In this document: positions 1-8,395 of the stretch, one piece after another
Layout of the letters: each line of letters begins with the position of its first letter
Position numbering within the stretch: the stretch's first letter is position 1
From: Cryptomeria japonica
Lineage: Eukaryota; Streptophyta; Pinopsida; Cupressales; Cupressaceae
Reading direction: 5' to 3'
Assembly (NCBI RefSeq): GCF_030272615.1
Contig: NW_026728907.1
Span: forward strand, 450,001 to 472,500
DNA length: 22,500 bases
Made by a program: the position numbers and the translations under genes
Notes under the pieces: model-generated
What the model was told of the DNA's origin: nothing
The model's database searches: none
Seen by the model: the letters and a program-made list of their open reading frames with translations, nothing else

Positions 1-3000
1 GGATGCGATTGGGACGACTACCAGTGCCAACCCCTTATCCCGCGATGCGTCCGATACACAGATAGTTCCAAGGCGGCCGAGGAGCCTCACCGCATATCAA
101 TCGGGGTGCGAGGCGAGGGATGGGGCGGGAAGGCCCCAACGGCTAGACGGAAGAGGCTTCAGGGCCACCTCGGAATGGTCCAAGCATCGGACGCGCTTGG
201 GGCGACTGCCAGTGCCAACCCCTTATCCCGCGATGCGTCCGATACACAGATGGTTCCAAGGCGGCCGAGGAGCCTCACCGCATAGCAATCGGGGGTGCGA
301 GGCGAGGGATGGGGCGGGAAGGCCCCAACGGCTAGACGGAAGAGGCTTCAGGGCCGCCTAGGAATGGTCCAAGCATCGGACACGCTTGGGGCGACTACCA
401 GTGACAGCCCCCTATCCCGCGATGCGTCCGATACGAAGATGGTTCCAAGGCGGCCGAGGAGCCTCACCGCATAGCAATCGGGGTGCGAGGTGGGGGATGC
501 GGCGAGATGGCCCCAACGGCTAGACGGAAGAGGCCACAGGGCCGCGTCGGAATAGTCCAAGCATCGGACGCGCTTGGGGCGACTACCAGTGACAACCCCT
601 TATCCCGCGATGCGTCCGATACGAAGATAGTTCCAAGGCGGCCGAGGAGCCTCACCGCATAGCAATCGGGGTGCGAGGTGGGGGATGCGGCGAGATGGCC
701 CCAACGGCTAGACGGAAGAGGCTGCAGGGCCGCCTCGGAATAGTCCAAGCATCGGACGCGCTTGGGGCCACTACCAGTGACAACCCCTTATCCCGCGATG
801 CGTCCGATACGAAGATAGTTCCAAGGCGGCCGAAGAGCCTCACCGCATAGCAATCGGGGTGCGAGGTGGGGGATGCGGCGAGATGGCCCCAACGGCTAGA
901 CGGAAGAGGCCACAGGGCCGCCTCGGAATAGTCCAAGCATCGGACGCGCTTGGGGCGACTACCAGTGACAACCCCTTATCCCGCGATGCGTCCGATACGA
1001 AGATAGTTCCCAGGCGGCCGAGGAGCCTCACCGCATAGCAATCGGGGTGCGAGGCGAGGGATGCGGCGAGATGGCCCCAAAGGCTAGACGGAAGAGGCTG
1101 CAGGGCTGCCTCGGAATAGTCCAAGCATCGGACGCGCTTGGGGCGACTACCACTGCCAACCCCTTATCCCGCGATGCGTCCGATACACAGATAGTTCCGA
1201 GGCGGCCGAGGAGGTGGGGGATGCAGCGAGATGGCCCCAACGGCTAGACGGAAGAGGCTGCAGGGCCGCCTCGGAATAGTCCAAGCATCGGACGCGCTTG
1301 GGGCGACTACCAGTGACAACCCCTTATCCCGCGATGCGTCCGATACACAGATAGTTCCGAGGCGGCCAAGGAGCCTCACCGCATAGCAATCGTGGTGCGA
1401 GGTGGGGGATGCGGCGAGATGGCCCCAACGGCTAGACGGAAGAGGCTGCAGGGCCGCCTCGGAATGGTCCAAGCATCGGATGCGCTTGGGGCGACTACCA
1501 CTGCCAACCCCTTATCCCGCGATGCGTCCGATACACAGATAGTTCCAAGGCGGCCGAGGAGCCTCACAGCATAGCAATCAGGGTGCGAGGCGAGGGATGC
1601 GGCGAGAAAGCCCCAACGGCTAGAGGGAAGAGGCTTCAGGTCCGCCTCGGAATGGTCCAAGCATCGGACGCGCTTGGGGCGACTACCAGTGACAACCCCT
1701 TATCCCGCGACGCGTCCGATACACAGATAGTTCCAAGGCGGCCGAGGAGCCTCACCGCATAGCAATCGGGGTGCGAGGCGAGGGATGCGGCGAGAAGGAC
1801 CCAACGGCTACACGGAAGAGGCTTCGGGGCCGCCTCGGAATGGTCCAAGCATCGGACGCGCTTGGGGCGACTACCAGTGACAACCCCTTATCCCGCGACG
1901 CGTCCGATACACAGATAGTTCCAAGGCGGCCGAGGAGCCTCACCGCATAGCAATCGGGGTGCGAGGCGAGGGATGCGGCGAGAAGGACCCAACGGCTAGA
2001 CGGAAGAGGCTTCGGGGCCGCCTCGGAATGGTCCAAGCATCGGACGCGCTTGGGGCGACTACCAGTGACAACCCCTTATCCCGCGACGCGTCCGATACAC
2101 AGATAGTTCCAAGGCGGCCGAGGAGCCTCACCGCATAGCAATCGGGGTGCGAGGCGAGGGATGCGGCGAGAAGGACCCAACGGCTAGACGGAAGAGGCTT
2201 CGGGTCCGCCTCGGAATGGTCCAAGCATCGGACGCGCTTGGGGCGACTACCAGTGACAACCCCTTATCCCGCGACGCGTCCGATACACAGATAGTTCCAA
2301 GGCGGCCGAGGAGCCTCACCGCATAGCAATCGGGGTGCGAGGCGAGGGATGCGGCGAGAAGGACCCAACGGCTAGACGGAAGAGGCTTCGGGTCCGCCTC
2401 GGAATGGTCCAAGCATCGGACGCGCTTGGGGCGACTACCAGTGACAACCCCTTATCCCGCGACGCGTCCGATACACAGATAGTTCCAAGGCGGCCGAGGA
2501 GCCTCACCGCATAGCAATCGGGGTGCGAGGCGAGGGATGCGGCGAGAAGGACCCAACGGCTAGACGGAAGAGGCTTCGGGTCCGCCTCGGAATGGTCCAA
2601 GCATCGGACGCGCTTGGGGCGACTACCAGTGACAACCCCTTATCCCGCGACGCGTCCGATACACAGATAGTTCCGAGGCGGCCGAGGAGCCTCACCGCAT
2701 AGCAATCGGGGTGCGAGGCGAAGGATGCGGCGAGAAGGACCCAACGGCTAGACGGAAGAGGCTTCGGGTCCGCCTCGGAATGGTCCAAGCATCGGACGCG
2801 CTTGGGGCGACTACCAGTGACAACCCCTTATCCCGCGACGCGTCCGATACACAGATAGTTCCAAGGCGGCCGAGGAGCCTCACCGCATAGCAATCGGGGT
2901 GCGAGGCGAGGGATGCGGCGAGAAGGACCCAACGGCTAGACGGAAGAGGCTTCAGGGCCGCCTCGGAATGGTCCAAGCATCGAACGCGCTTGGGGCGACT

Positions 3001-3842
3001 ACCAGTGACAACCCCTTATCCCGCGACGCGTCCGATACACAGATAGTTCCGAGGCGGCCGAGGAGCCTCACCGCATAGCAATCGGGGTGCGAGGCGAGGG
3101 ATGCGGCGAGAAGGACCCAACGGCTAGACGGAAGAGGCTTCAGGGCCGCCTCGGAATGGTCCAAGCATCGGACGCGCTTGGGGCGACTACCAGTGACAAC
3201 CCCTTATCCCGCGACGCGTCCGATACACAGATAGTTCCGAGGCGGCCGAGGAGCCTCATCGCATAGCAATCGGGGTGCGAGGCGAGGGATGCGGCGAGAA
3301 GGACCCAACGGCTAGACGGAAGAGGCTTCAGGGCCGCCTCGGAATGGTCCAAGCATCGGACGCGCTTGGGGCGACTACCAATGACAACCCCTTATCCCGC
3401 GACGCGTCCGATACACAGATAGTTCCGAGGCGGCCGAGGAGCCTCACCGCATAGCAATCGGGGTGCGAGGCGAGGGATGCGGCGAGAAGGACCCAACGGC
3501 TAGACGGAAGAGGCTTCAGGGCCGCCTCGGAATGGTCCAAGCATCGGACGCGCTTGGGGCGACTACCAGTGACAACCCCTTATCCCGCGACGCGTCCGAT
3601 ACACAGATAGTTCCGAGGCGGCCGAGGAGCCTCACCGCATAGCAATCGGGGTGCGAGGCGAGGGATGCGGCGAGAAGGACCCAACGGCTAGACGGAAGAG
3701 GCTTCAGGGCCGCCTCGGAATGGTCCAAGCATCGGACGCGCTTGGGGCGACTACCGTTGCCAACCCCTTATCCCGCGATGCGTCTGATACACAGATAGTT
3801 CCGAGGCGGCCGAGGAGCCTCACCGCATAGCAATCGGGTTGC
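1..3842 (-). repeat. 188-bp tandem repeat array (putative 35S external transcribed spacer / IGS)
   Basis: About 20 head-to-tail copies. The marker CCAAGCATCGGA recurs at 180, 369, 557, 745, 933, 1121, 1281, 1469, 1657, 1845, 2033, 2221, 2409, 2597, 2785, 2973, 3161, 3349, 3537 and 3725; a partial copy opens the window. The step is 188 bp except 189 for the first and 160 at 1121-1281, where one unit lacks 28 bp between short GAG repeats near 1211-1216. Copies from about 1690 to 3725 are nearly identical and carry GACGCGTCCG. Copies nearer the left edge, and the last one, carry GATGCGTC(C/T)G. The minus orientation is inferred from the promoter boxes to the right: transcripts from them would run through this array, making it 5' external transcribed spacer. 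If another promoter lies left of position 1, it would be non-transcribed spacer instead. Confidence 0.93.
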
Positions 3843-4085
3843 GAGGCAGATTATTGGGAAGGGAACCCCCTGGGATGCGGCTCAAGCAGTGCCCAAAGGG
3901 ACTGGAATGCGGAATCACATCGAGAGACCCAAATGCTATACGAGGGCTCAAATCGAATTATCGATTTGGCCACGACATGGACGCATCGGAACGACTACCT
4001 TTGCCGAACCACTCGCAATTGCATCCATACCGAAACCAATAGACATTTCCGTTAGAGCCCTCGCATAGCATTCGGGAATCTCGCA

Positions 4086-4175
4086 TGCCCCTCTAAATCG
4101 ACCAATGCTGGCGCTCAATGAAAATCCGAGCGCTACCACCGTTCGAGCGCCAGCATTGGTCGAGTTAGAGGGGCA
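4086..4175. repeat. 31-bp inverted repeat (hairpin) beside the leftmost promoter box
   Basis: Arms at 4086-4116 and 4145-4175 are complementary at 30 of 31 positions around a 28-nt loop. The arm begins TGCCCCTCTAAATCG. The structure sits 31-120 nt downstream of the promoter box at 4207 in the minus-strand sense, so it would fold near the 5' end of a Pol I transcript. The loop holds AATCCGAGCG, also found in the related hairpins at 4572-4664 and 5013-5104. Confidence 0.85.
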
Positions 4176-4202
4176 CGGGGGAGAATGCTCCAGTCAACAC
4201 CT

Positions 4203-4230
4203 CCCCTATATAAGTTATTTGTCCGATTCT
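4203..4230 (-). promoter_or_regulatory. Putative RNA polymerase I promoter core, copy 1 (leftmost)
   Basis: The minus strand reads CTTATATAGGGGAGG, matching the plant Pol I initiation consensus TATATA(A/G)GGGG. Initiation is expected near the A/G at the start of the G run, about 4206. The block upstream of it in minus sense, AGAATCGGACAAATA, is shared by all thirteen copies. As the copy closest to the presumed 18S side it is the best candidate for the gene promoter within the window, although a further promoter outside the window cannot be excluded. On the plus strand the same bases form a Pol II-like TATATAAG, but the conserved flanking C/G run favours Pol I. Confidence 0.65.
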
Positions 4231-4571
4231 CGCACAACCGTAGTCTGCCTCGTCGAATCAAACAACGGTCCCAGATTCCGACTTCCGTTCCGTAGAGACC
4301 CAAAAGCTAGATGGAGGCTCGCAAGAAAGAGAGTCGGCGCATAGCAATCGGGTTTCTCGAACGTTTAGGGACCGAGCTCACTTGCGGATAGGGCAAAATC
4401 CGCCAAGCAACCCAAAAGCTAGACGGGGGCTCGAATCGAATCGCCTAGGCGGCCACAACAACGACGTGTTGGATCGACTACCAGTGCCAAACCATTCAGC
4501 AAGACTAGTCTGTGTCGAGGCCGGATAGAGATTCTCAGAGAGCGCCCGCATAGCATTTAGGAGACCTGCCG

Positions 4572-4664
4572 CGTCCCTCACACTCGACAAATGGTGGTGC
4601 ACGTTTATAAATCCGAGCGATCCCAACCCTTTCAAGCACCAACATCGGTCGAGATAGAGGGGCA
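4572..4664. repeat. Degenerate inverted repeat, second copy
   Basis: Arms 4572-4600 and 4636-4664 pair at about 21 of 29 positions. The six bases next to the loop (GGTGGTGC against GCACCA) and an internal CTCGAC/GTCGAG block pair perfectly. The same distance from the next promoter box (4697) and the same loop motif show it is homologous to the hairpin at 4086-4175. Confidence 0.65.
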
Positions 4665-4692
4665 CGGAGGGGGCTGCGTGAGACAACACAGT

Positions 4693-4720
4693 CCCCTATA
4701 TAAGTTATTTGTCCGATTCT
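4693..4720 (-). promoter_or_regulatory. Putative Pol I (spacer) promoter core, copy 2
   Basis: The core CTTATATAGGGG is intact, but the next bases downstream read ACTG instead of AGGTG, the only copy altered there. It lies 490 bp from copy 1. Confidence 0.55.
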
Positions 4721-5012
4721 CACACATCCGAAGAATGGTCATCAAATCGGACAACAGCCCAAACTTCCGACTTCCGTCCCAGAAAGCCCAAGAGCTATCT
4801 AAAACGTTCATGGCCGGAACTCGATCGCGGCTATACCAGTCCGCCAAGCAACCCAAAAGCTAGACTGGAGCTCTAGTCGAATCACCTCTGTGGCCATTGC
4901 AAGGACGTGTTGGAGCGACTACCATTGCCGAACCATTCCGCAGGTCGAGTCCATACCAAGGCCGCATAGAGATTCACGATGAGCTCCTGCATAGCAATCA
5001 GGAGACTTGCCG

Positions 5013-5104
5013 TGTCCATCACAATCGATAAATCCTGGTGCAAGATTTTTGCATCCGAGCGCTCCAACCAGTCGAGCACCAGCATCAATCGACATAAACG
5101 GGCA
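5013..5104. repeat. Degenerate inverted repeat, third copy
   Basis: Arms 5013-5041 and 5076-5104 pair at about 19 of 29 positions. The loop-proximal part (CTGGTGC against GCACCAG) is intact and the outer part has decayed. It stands just left of the promoter box at 5138. Confidence 0.55.
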
Positions 5105-5133
5105 CGGGGGGAGGATGCTCGAGAACACTACCT

Positions 5134-5161
5134 CCCCTATATAAGTTATTTGTCCGATTCT
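5134..5161 (-). promoter_or_regulatory. Putative Pol I (spacer) promoter core, copy 3
   Basis: The core is intact. Like copies 1 and 2 it has AACTTATATA upstream, where copies 4-13 have AGCTTATATA (copy 13 with one extra T), so the first three form a distinct subfamily. Confidence 0.6.
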
Positions 5162-5180
5162 CAAGCAGCCGAAGTCTGGT

Positions 5181-5560
5181 CATCGAATCGGGTCAAAGAC
5201 CACAACTTCCGACTTTACCCACAATGCAAGTCATCGAATCGAACATCGGCCCCCGAGTCGGACTCCATGCGTATGTCAGGTCATCGGACCCAAATTCCGC
5301 CTTCCTGCGCATGGCGGGCCATCAATATCAACTCGGTCATCGGACCCAAACTCCGCCTTTTTGCGTATGGCACGCCTTCAAATCGGTCATCGGACCCAAA
5401 TTCCGCCTTCCTGTGCATGGCGGGCCATCAACATCAACTCGGTCATCGGACCCAAATTCCGCCTTTCTGCGCATGGCACGCCATCAACTCGGTCATCGGA
5501 CCCAAATTCCGCCTTCCTGCGCATGGCAGGTCATCGGACACAAATTCAGACCTCGCCAAT
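5181..5560. repeat. Short 50/56-bp repeats
   Basis: TCATCGGACCCAAA-type starts occur at 5281, 5337, 5387, 5443, 5493 and 5531. Spacings are 56, 50, 56, 50 and 38 bp. Each monomer continues TTCCGCCTTCCTGCGCATGG. The alternation suggests a two-monomer unit of 106 bp. The array lies upstream, in minus sense, of the promoter box at 5138, where spacer enhancers often lie in rDNA; that role is a guess. Confidence 0.8.
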
Positions 5561-5678
5561 ATGCCTACGTATCGAATCGGTCATCGGACCCAACTTCCGA
5601 CTTCATCCATACTGTAGGGTCTTTGAGGTTGGCGCGGTGCGCTCAACCCAGGGAGTCGACCCATCGAAGCATACACCT

Positions 5679-5706
5679 CCCCTATATAAGCTATTTGTCC
5701 GATTCC
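5679..5706 (-). promoter_or_regulatory. Putative Pol I spacer promoter core, copy 4
   Basis: First copy with the GTCTTTGAGGTTGG downstream box (5629-5642 on the plus strand). It lies 545 bp from copy 3 because the 50/56-bp array separates them. Confidence 0.6.
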
Positions 5707-5989
5707 CACACCTGTGTAGTTTGCACCTCTGACCAGGACATCGACCCCAACTTCCGAACTCGACTGCAACGACGGCACCAGCGCCTTGGTGCGCACCTTG
5801 CGACGCACAGTCCCAACATTCGCCTTCCTGCACATGGCAGGTCATCGGACCCAAATTCCGACCTCGCGAGTATGCCTACATATCGAATCGGTCATCGGAC
5901 CCAACTTCCGACTTCATCCATACCGTAGGGTCTTTGAGGTTGGCGCGGTGCGCTCAACCCGGGGAGTCGACCCAACGAAGCATACACCT

Positions 5990-6017
5990 CCCCTATATAA
6001 GCTATTTGTCCGATTCC
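5990..6017 (-). promoter_or_regulatory. Putative Pol I spacer promoter core, copy 5
   Basis: Intact CTTATATAGGGGAGG on the minus strand, in a 311-bp unit. Confidence 0.6.
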
Positions 6018-6300
6018 CACACCTGTGTAGTTTGCACCTCCGATCAAGACATCGACCCCAACTTCCGAACTCGCCTCCAACGACCGAACCAGCGCCTTGG
6101 TGCGCACCTTGCAACGCACAGTGCCAACATTCGCCTTCCTGCACGTGGCAGGTCATCGGACCCAAATTCCGACCTCGCGAGTATGCCTACATATCGAATC
6201 GGTCATCGGACCCAACTTCCGACTTCATCCATACCGTAGGGTCTTTGAGGTTGGCGCGGTGCGCTCAACCCGGGGAGTCGACCCAACGAAGCATACACCT

Positions 6301-6328
6301 CCCCTATATAAGCTATTTGTCCGATTCC
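6301..6328 (-). promoter_or_regulatory. Putative Pol I spacer promoter core, copy 6
   Basis: Intact core in a 311-bp unit. The flank at 6388-6393 has an A-rich change (ACTAAAAAGACC) not seen in its sisters. Confidence 0.6.
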
Positions 6329-6612
6329 CACACCTGTGTAGCTTGCACCTCCGATCAGGACATCGACCCCAACTTCCGAACTCGACTAAAAAGACCGCAC
6401 CAGCGCCTTGGTGTGCACCTTGCAACGCACAGTGTCAACATTCGCCTTCCTGCACATGGCAGGTCATCGGACCCAAATTCCGACCTCATGAGCATACCTA
6501 CTAATCGAATCGGTCATCGGACCCAACTTCCGACTTCATCCATACCGTAGGGTCTTTGAGGTTGGCGCGGTGCGCTCAACCTGGGGAGTCGACCCATCGA
6601 AGCATACACCTC

Positions 6613-6640
6613 CCCTATATAAGCTATTTGTCCGATTCCG
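6613..6640 (-). promoter_or_regulatory. Putative Pol I spacer promoter core, copy 7
   Basis: Intact core. The next copy to the right is 844 bp away because the 52-bp array has expanded between them. Confidence 0.6.
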
Positions 6641-6728
6641 ACACCTGTGTAGTTTGCACCTCCGCTCAGGACATCGACCCCAACTTCCGAACTCGCCTGC
6701 AACGACCGAACCAGCGCCTTGGTGCGCA

Positions 6729-7316
6729 CCAAAAGTGCGCACTTTTGGAGGGCACTTTTCTGCGCTCCAAAGGTGCGCACTTTTGGAGGGCACTTTTTGG
6801 AGGGCACTTTTCTGCGCTCCAAAGGTGCGCACTTTTGGAGGGCACTTTTTGGAGGGCACTTTTCTGCGCTCCAAAGGTGCGCACTTTTGGAGGGCACTTT
6901 TTGGAGGGCACTTTTCTGCGCTCCAAAGGTGCGCACTTTTGGAGGGCACTTTTTGGAGGGCACTTTTCTGCGCTCCAAAGGTGCGCACTTTTGGAGGGCA
7001 CTTTTTGGAGGGCACTTTTCTGCGCTCCAAAGGTGCGCACTTTTGGAGGGCACTTTTTGGAGGGCACTTTTCTGCGCTCCAAAGGTGCGCACTTTTGGAG
7101 GGCACTTTTTGGAGGGCACTTTTCTGCGCTCCAAAGGTGCGCACTTTTGGAGGGCACTTTTTGGAGGGCACTTTTCTGCGCTCCAAAGGTGCGCACTTTT
7201 GGAGGGCACTTTTTGGAGGGCACTTTTCTGCGCTCCAAAGGTGCGCACTTTTGGAGGGCACTTTTGTGCACTCCAAAGGTGCGCACTTTTGGAGGGCACT
7301 TTTCCTGTGCTCCAAA
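6729..7316. repeat. 52-bp tandem array with TGCGCA-centred palindromes
   Basis: GGTGCGCACTTTTGGAGGGC recurs at 6772, 6824, 6876, 6928, 6980, 7032, 7084, 7136, 7188 and 7240, exactly 52 bp apart and virtually identical. Shorter variants follow at 7278 and 7317. The first unit holds the perfect palindrome AAAAGTGCGCACTTTT, and later ones a one-mismatch CCAAAGGTGCGCACTTTTGG. The array begins inside GCCTTGGTGCGCACC, the same motif that sits at this place in the neighbouring 311-bp units, so that motif seeded the expansion. Because 52 is not a multiple of 3, the long open frames here repeat in register every 156 bp on both strands and are not genes. Confidence 0.95.
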
Positions 7317-7456
7317 GGTGCACACCTAGGTGAGCACCTTCGACCACACCTTGTAGCACACCAAACTCTGACTTTCGACTTCATCCGCAATGCAGGGTCT
7401 TTGAGGTTGGCGCAATGCGCACAACCAGGGGAGTCGACCCATCAAACCCAACACCT

Positions 7457-7484
7457 CCCCTATATAAGCTATTTGTCTGATTCT
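7457..7484 (-). promoter_or_regulatory. Putative Pol I spacer promoter core, copy 8
   Basis: Core intact. Its upstream block has one change shared with copies 9, 11 and 12 (GTCTGATTC in place of GTCCGATTC on the plus strand). Confidence 0.58.
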
Positions 7485-7613
7485 CATACATGCGTAGCCT
7501 GCAGGAGCAATTAGGACATCGACCCCAACTTTCGGCTTCTAAACGAAAACAAGGTCTTTGAGGTTGGTGTAATGCGAACAACTAGGGGAGTCAACCCATC
7601 AAACCCAACACCT

Positions 7614-7641
7614 CCCCTATATAAGCTATTTGTCTGATTCT
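7614..7641 (-). promoter_or_regulatory. Putative Pol I spacer promoter core, copy 9
   Basis: Core intact, in a 157-bp unit. Confidence 0.58.
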
Positions 7642-7770
7642 CATACATGTGTAGTCTACAGGAGCAATTAGGACATCGACCCCAACTTTTGACTTCTTAA
7701 CGAAAACAAGGTCTTTGAGGTTGACGTAATGCGCACAACCAGGGGAGTCGACCCATCAAACCCAACACCT

Positions 7771-7798
7771 CCCCTATATAAGCTATTTGTCCGATTCT
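7771..7798 (-). promoter_or_regulatory. Putative Pol I spacer promoter core, copy 10
   Basis: Core intact, with GTCCGATTC as in the 311-bp units. Confidence 0.58.
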
Positions 7799-7927
7799 CA
7801 TACATGTGTAGCCTGCAGGAGCCATTAGGACATTGACCCCAACTTTTGACTTCTTAACGAAAACAAGGTCTTTGAGGTTGGCGTAATGCGCACAACCAAG
7901 GGAGTTGACCCATCAAACCCAACACCT

Positions 7928-7955
7928 CCCCTATATAAGCTATTTGTCTGATTCT
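7928..7955 (-). promoter_or_regulatory. Putative Pol I spacer promoter core, copy 11
   Basis: Core intact. It is followed on the right by the longer 220-bp unit. Confidence 0.58.
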
Positions 7956-8147
7956 CATACATGTGTAGCCTGCAACAACGATTAGGACATCCACCCCAAC
8001 TTCTGAATTCGTCTGCGTTGACCGCACCAAAGGTGCACGCCTTGGTGCTCACCAAAATCCGACTTCCGACTTCTTCTGCTATGCGGGGTCTTTGAGGTTG
8101 GCGCAGTGCGCACAACCAGGGGAGTCAACCCACCGAATGCAACACCT

Positions 8148-8175
8148 CCCCTATATAAGCTATTTGTCTGATTCT
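8148..8175 (-). promoter_or_regulatory. Putative Pol I spacer promoter core, copy 12
   Basis: Core intact; GTCTGATTC variant upstream. Confidence 0.58.
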
Positions 8176-8304
8176 CATACATGCGTAGACTGCAGCAATG
8201 ATTAGGACATCCACCCCAACTTTTGACTTCTTAAACAAGACAGGGTCTTTGAAGTTGGTGCAGTGCACACAACCAGGGGAGTCGACCCATCAAACGCAAC
8301 ACCT

Positions 8305-8333
8305 CCCCTATATAAAGCTATTTGTCCGATTCT
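8305..8333 (-). promoter_or_regulatory. Putative Pol I spacer promoter core, copy 13 (rightmost, altered)
   Basis: One extra base gives TATATAAAG on the plus strand, shifting the upstream block by 1 bp relative to the start site. It is the outermost copy and may be weakened. Confidence 0.5.
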
Positions 8334-8395
8334 CATACGTGTAGTCTGCAGCAGCGATTAGGACATCGACCCCAACTTCCGAATTCGTTTGCATT

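Larger units (their letters stand above)
3843..5180 (-). repeat. Three degenerate 440-490 bp promoter-bearing units
   Basis: Promoter boxes at 4207, 4697 and 5138 are 490 and 441 bp apart. Each unit shows the same order on the plus strand: a stretch like CCCAAAAGCTAGACGGGGGC, then GGACGTGTTGGA plus CGACTACC, then GCATAGCA(A/T)T, then an inverted repeat, then the promoter box. The pieces before the inverted repeat match the 188-bp monomer almost along its length, so this is a diverged relative, probably the ancestor, of the left array. A further fragment, with CCCAAAAGCTAGATGG and GCGCATAGCAATCGGG, lies at 4298-4352. I see no gene here. Confidence 0.8.
5561..6728 (-). repeat. 311-bp promoter-bearing tandem repeats
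   Basis: Promoter boxes at 5683, 5994, 6305 and 6617 are spaced 311, 311 and 312 bp. Between boxes each unit carries, on the plus strand, TTTGCACCTCCGATCA, CCAACTTCCGAACTCG, GCGCCTTGGTGCGCACC, GTGCCAACATTCGCC, then CCAACTTCCGACTTCATCC and GGGTCTTTGAGGTTGG. The last box lies about 45 nt downstream of the expected start in minus sense and persists in every 157-bp unit too. Units are over 90% identical by eye. Confidence 0.9.
7317..8395 (-). repeat. 157-bp (and 220-bp) promoter-bearing tandem repeats
   Basis: Promoter boxes at 7461, 7618, 7775, 7932, 8152 and 8309 are spaced 157, 157, 157, 220 and 157 bp. Compared with the 311-bp unit the 157-bp unit lacks exactly the 154 bp between two CCAACTTCC copies (5747 and 5901 in the unit at 5683). 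The 220-bp spacing retains part of that segment, with CACCAAAGGTGCACG at 8026-8040. Confidence 0.9.

Noticed and set aside
348-3728. A 94-codon frame repeated along the 188-bp array on the minus strand
   Set aside because: 188 is not a multiple of 3, each frame merely runs from a start in one monomer to a stop in the next, and the substitutions between copies show no sign of coding constraint. Noncoding spacer is the simpler reading.
1-3842. GATAAGGGG on the minus strand of each 188-bp monomer as a further Pol I start
   Set aside because: Only part of the consensus is present, the preceding TATA is missing, and the homologous place in the degenerate units does not keep it.
6729-7316. Regular short repeats resembling a CRISPR array
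   Set aside because: Units are head-to-tail 52-bp copies without variable spacers, no cas genes are present, and the context is plant rDNA spacer.
6514-7514. Open frames of 200-314 codons on both strands over the 52-bp array
   Set aside because: They are produced by a stop-free satellite. Both strands are open at once and the peptides are pure repeat translations.
4203-8333. TATATAAG read as Pol II TATA boxes on the plus strand
   Set aside because: No coding region follows any copy, and the conserved element extends over the adjacent C/G run, which fits the Pol I consensus better. It is kept as the alternative that transcript mapping could settle.
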